Source: Bacteroidales bacterium
GTDB taxonomy: Bacteria; Bacteroidota; Bacteroidia; Bacteroidales; DTU049
NCBI GenBank assembly: GCA_018432645.1
Contig: JAHDSP010000437.1
Span: forward strand, 1-6,776
Reading direction: 5' to 3'
Length of the DNA stretch: 6,776 bases
Shown here: positions 6,638-6,776 of the stretch, piece by piece
How positions within the stretch are numbered: the first letter of the stretch is position 1
Layout of the letters: each line of letters starts with the position of its first letter
Notes under the pieces: generated by a model
Told to the model about the DNA's origin: nothing
Databases searched by the model: none
What the model saw: the letters and a program-made list of their open reading frames with translations, nothing else
Position numbers and translations under genes: made by a program

Positions 6638-6776
6638 AAGAGGAAGCTTTGGGTAATTAGTACTGCTCGGCTAAACGCATTACTGCGATTACACCTGCAG
6701 CCTATCAACGTCATCGTCTCTAACGTCCCTCTAAGGAATCCTAATCTTGAAGTTGGCTTCGCACTTATATGCTTTC
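6638..6776 (-). rRNA. rrl: 23S ribosomal RNA, 3' end only
   Basis: The last roughly 139 nt of 23S rRNA on the minus strand; the rest lies beyond the right edge. Reading minus, AAGCATATAAG near the edge, ACGTTGATAGGC (6700-6711), a GTGTAATCGCAGTAATGCGTT stem region and GCCGAGCAGTACTAATTACC (6652-6671) match the order and sequence of the E. coli 23S 3' end (GACGTTGATAGGC ... GGTACTAATGA). The mature 3' end is placed near 6638 by this comparison, give or take about 5 nt. Confidence 0.95.

Noticed and set aside
1..6776. CRISPR array, insertion sequence, tRNA or phage genes
   Set aside because: No regularly spaced repeats, terminal inverted repeats with a transposase, cloverleaf or phage-like genes are visible on either strand.

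Overview
The window looks like chromosomal DNA of a very AT-rich member of the Bacteroidota. The evidence is of several kinds. Shine-Dalgarno sequences are absent. Octamers matching the Bacteroidota -7 promoter element TAnnTTTG lie upstream of three genes. Two small lipoproteins have typical SC lipoboxes, one followed by the phylum's surface-export tag. MutS starts and ends in Bacteroidota style, and the 23S/5S rRNA ends fit the phylum. All six protein genes with a visible end stop at TAA. The genus cannot be fixed from this sequence.

Left third (1-2732): the 3' part of a PAS-HisKA_2-HATPase sensor histidine kinase runs rightward. It meets, tail to tail, a small lipoprotein with an MmpS-like sequence pattern. 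Behind that lipoprotein, on the same strand, is a gene for a one-pass membrane protein that is almost entirely coiled coil. A 312-bp AT-rich divergent intergenic region follows, with a promoter candidate at each side and two phased A/T tracts.

Middle and right (2733-6311): a second small lipoprotein with a carboxypeptidase-regulatory-like beta fold meets thymidine kinase (tdk) tail to tail. tdk lies 29 bp downstream of a complete mutS, so mutS-tdk is a likely two-gene unit for mismatch repair and thymidine salvage.

Right end (6312-6776): the end of a ribosomal RNA operon on the minus strand, comprising the 3' end of 23S, a short spacer without tRNA, 5S and a strong intrinsic terminator. The operon points at mutS, which is the first gene after it.

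Most of the window is ordinary housekeeping and accessory sequence. No CRISPR, transposon, phage or obvious defence system is visible. The least understood parts are the coiled-coil membrane protein with its lipoprotein neighbour, and the predicted surface lipoprotein.
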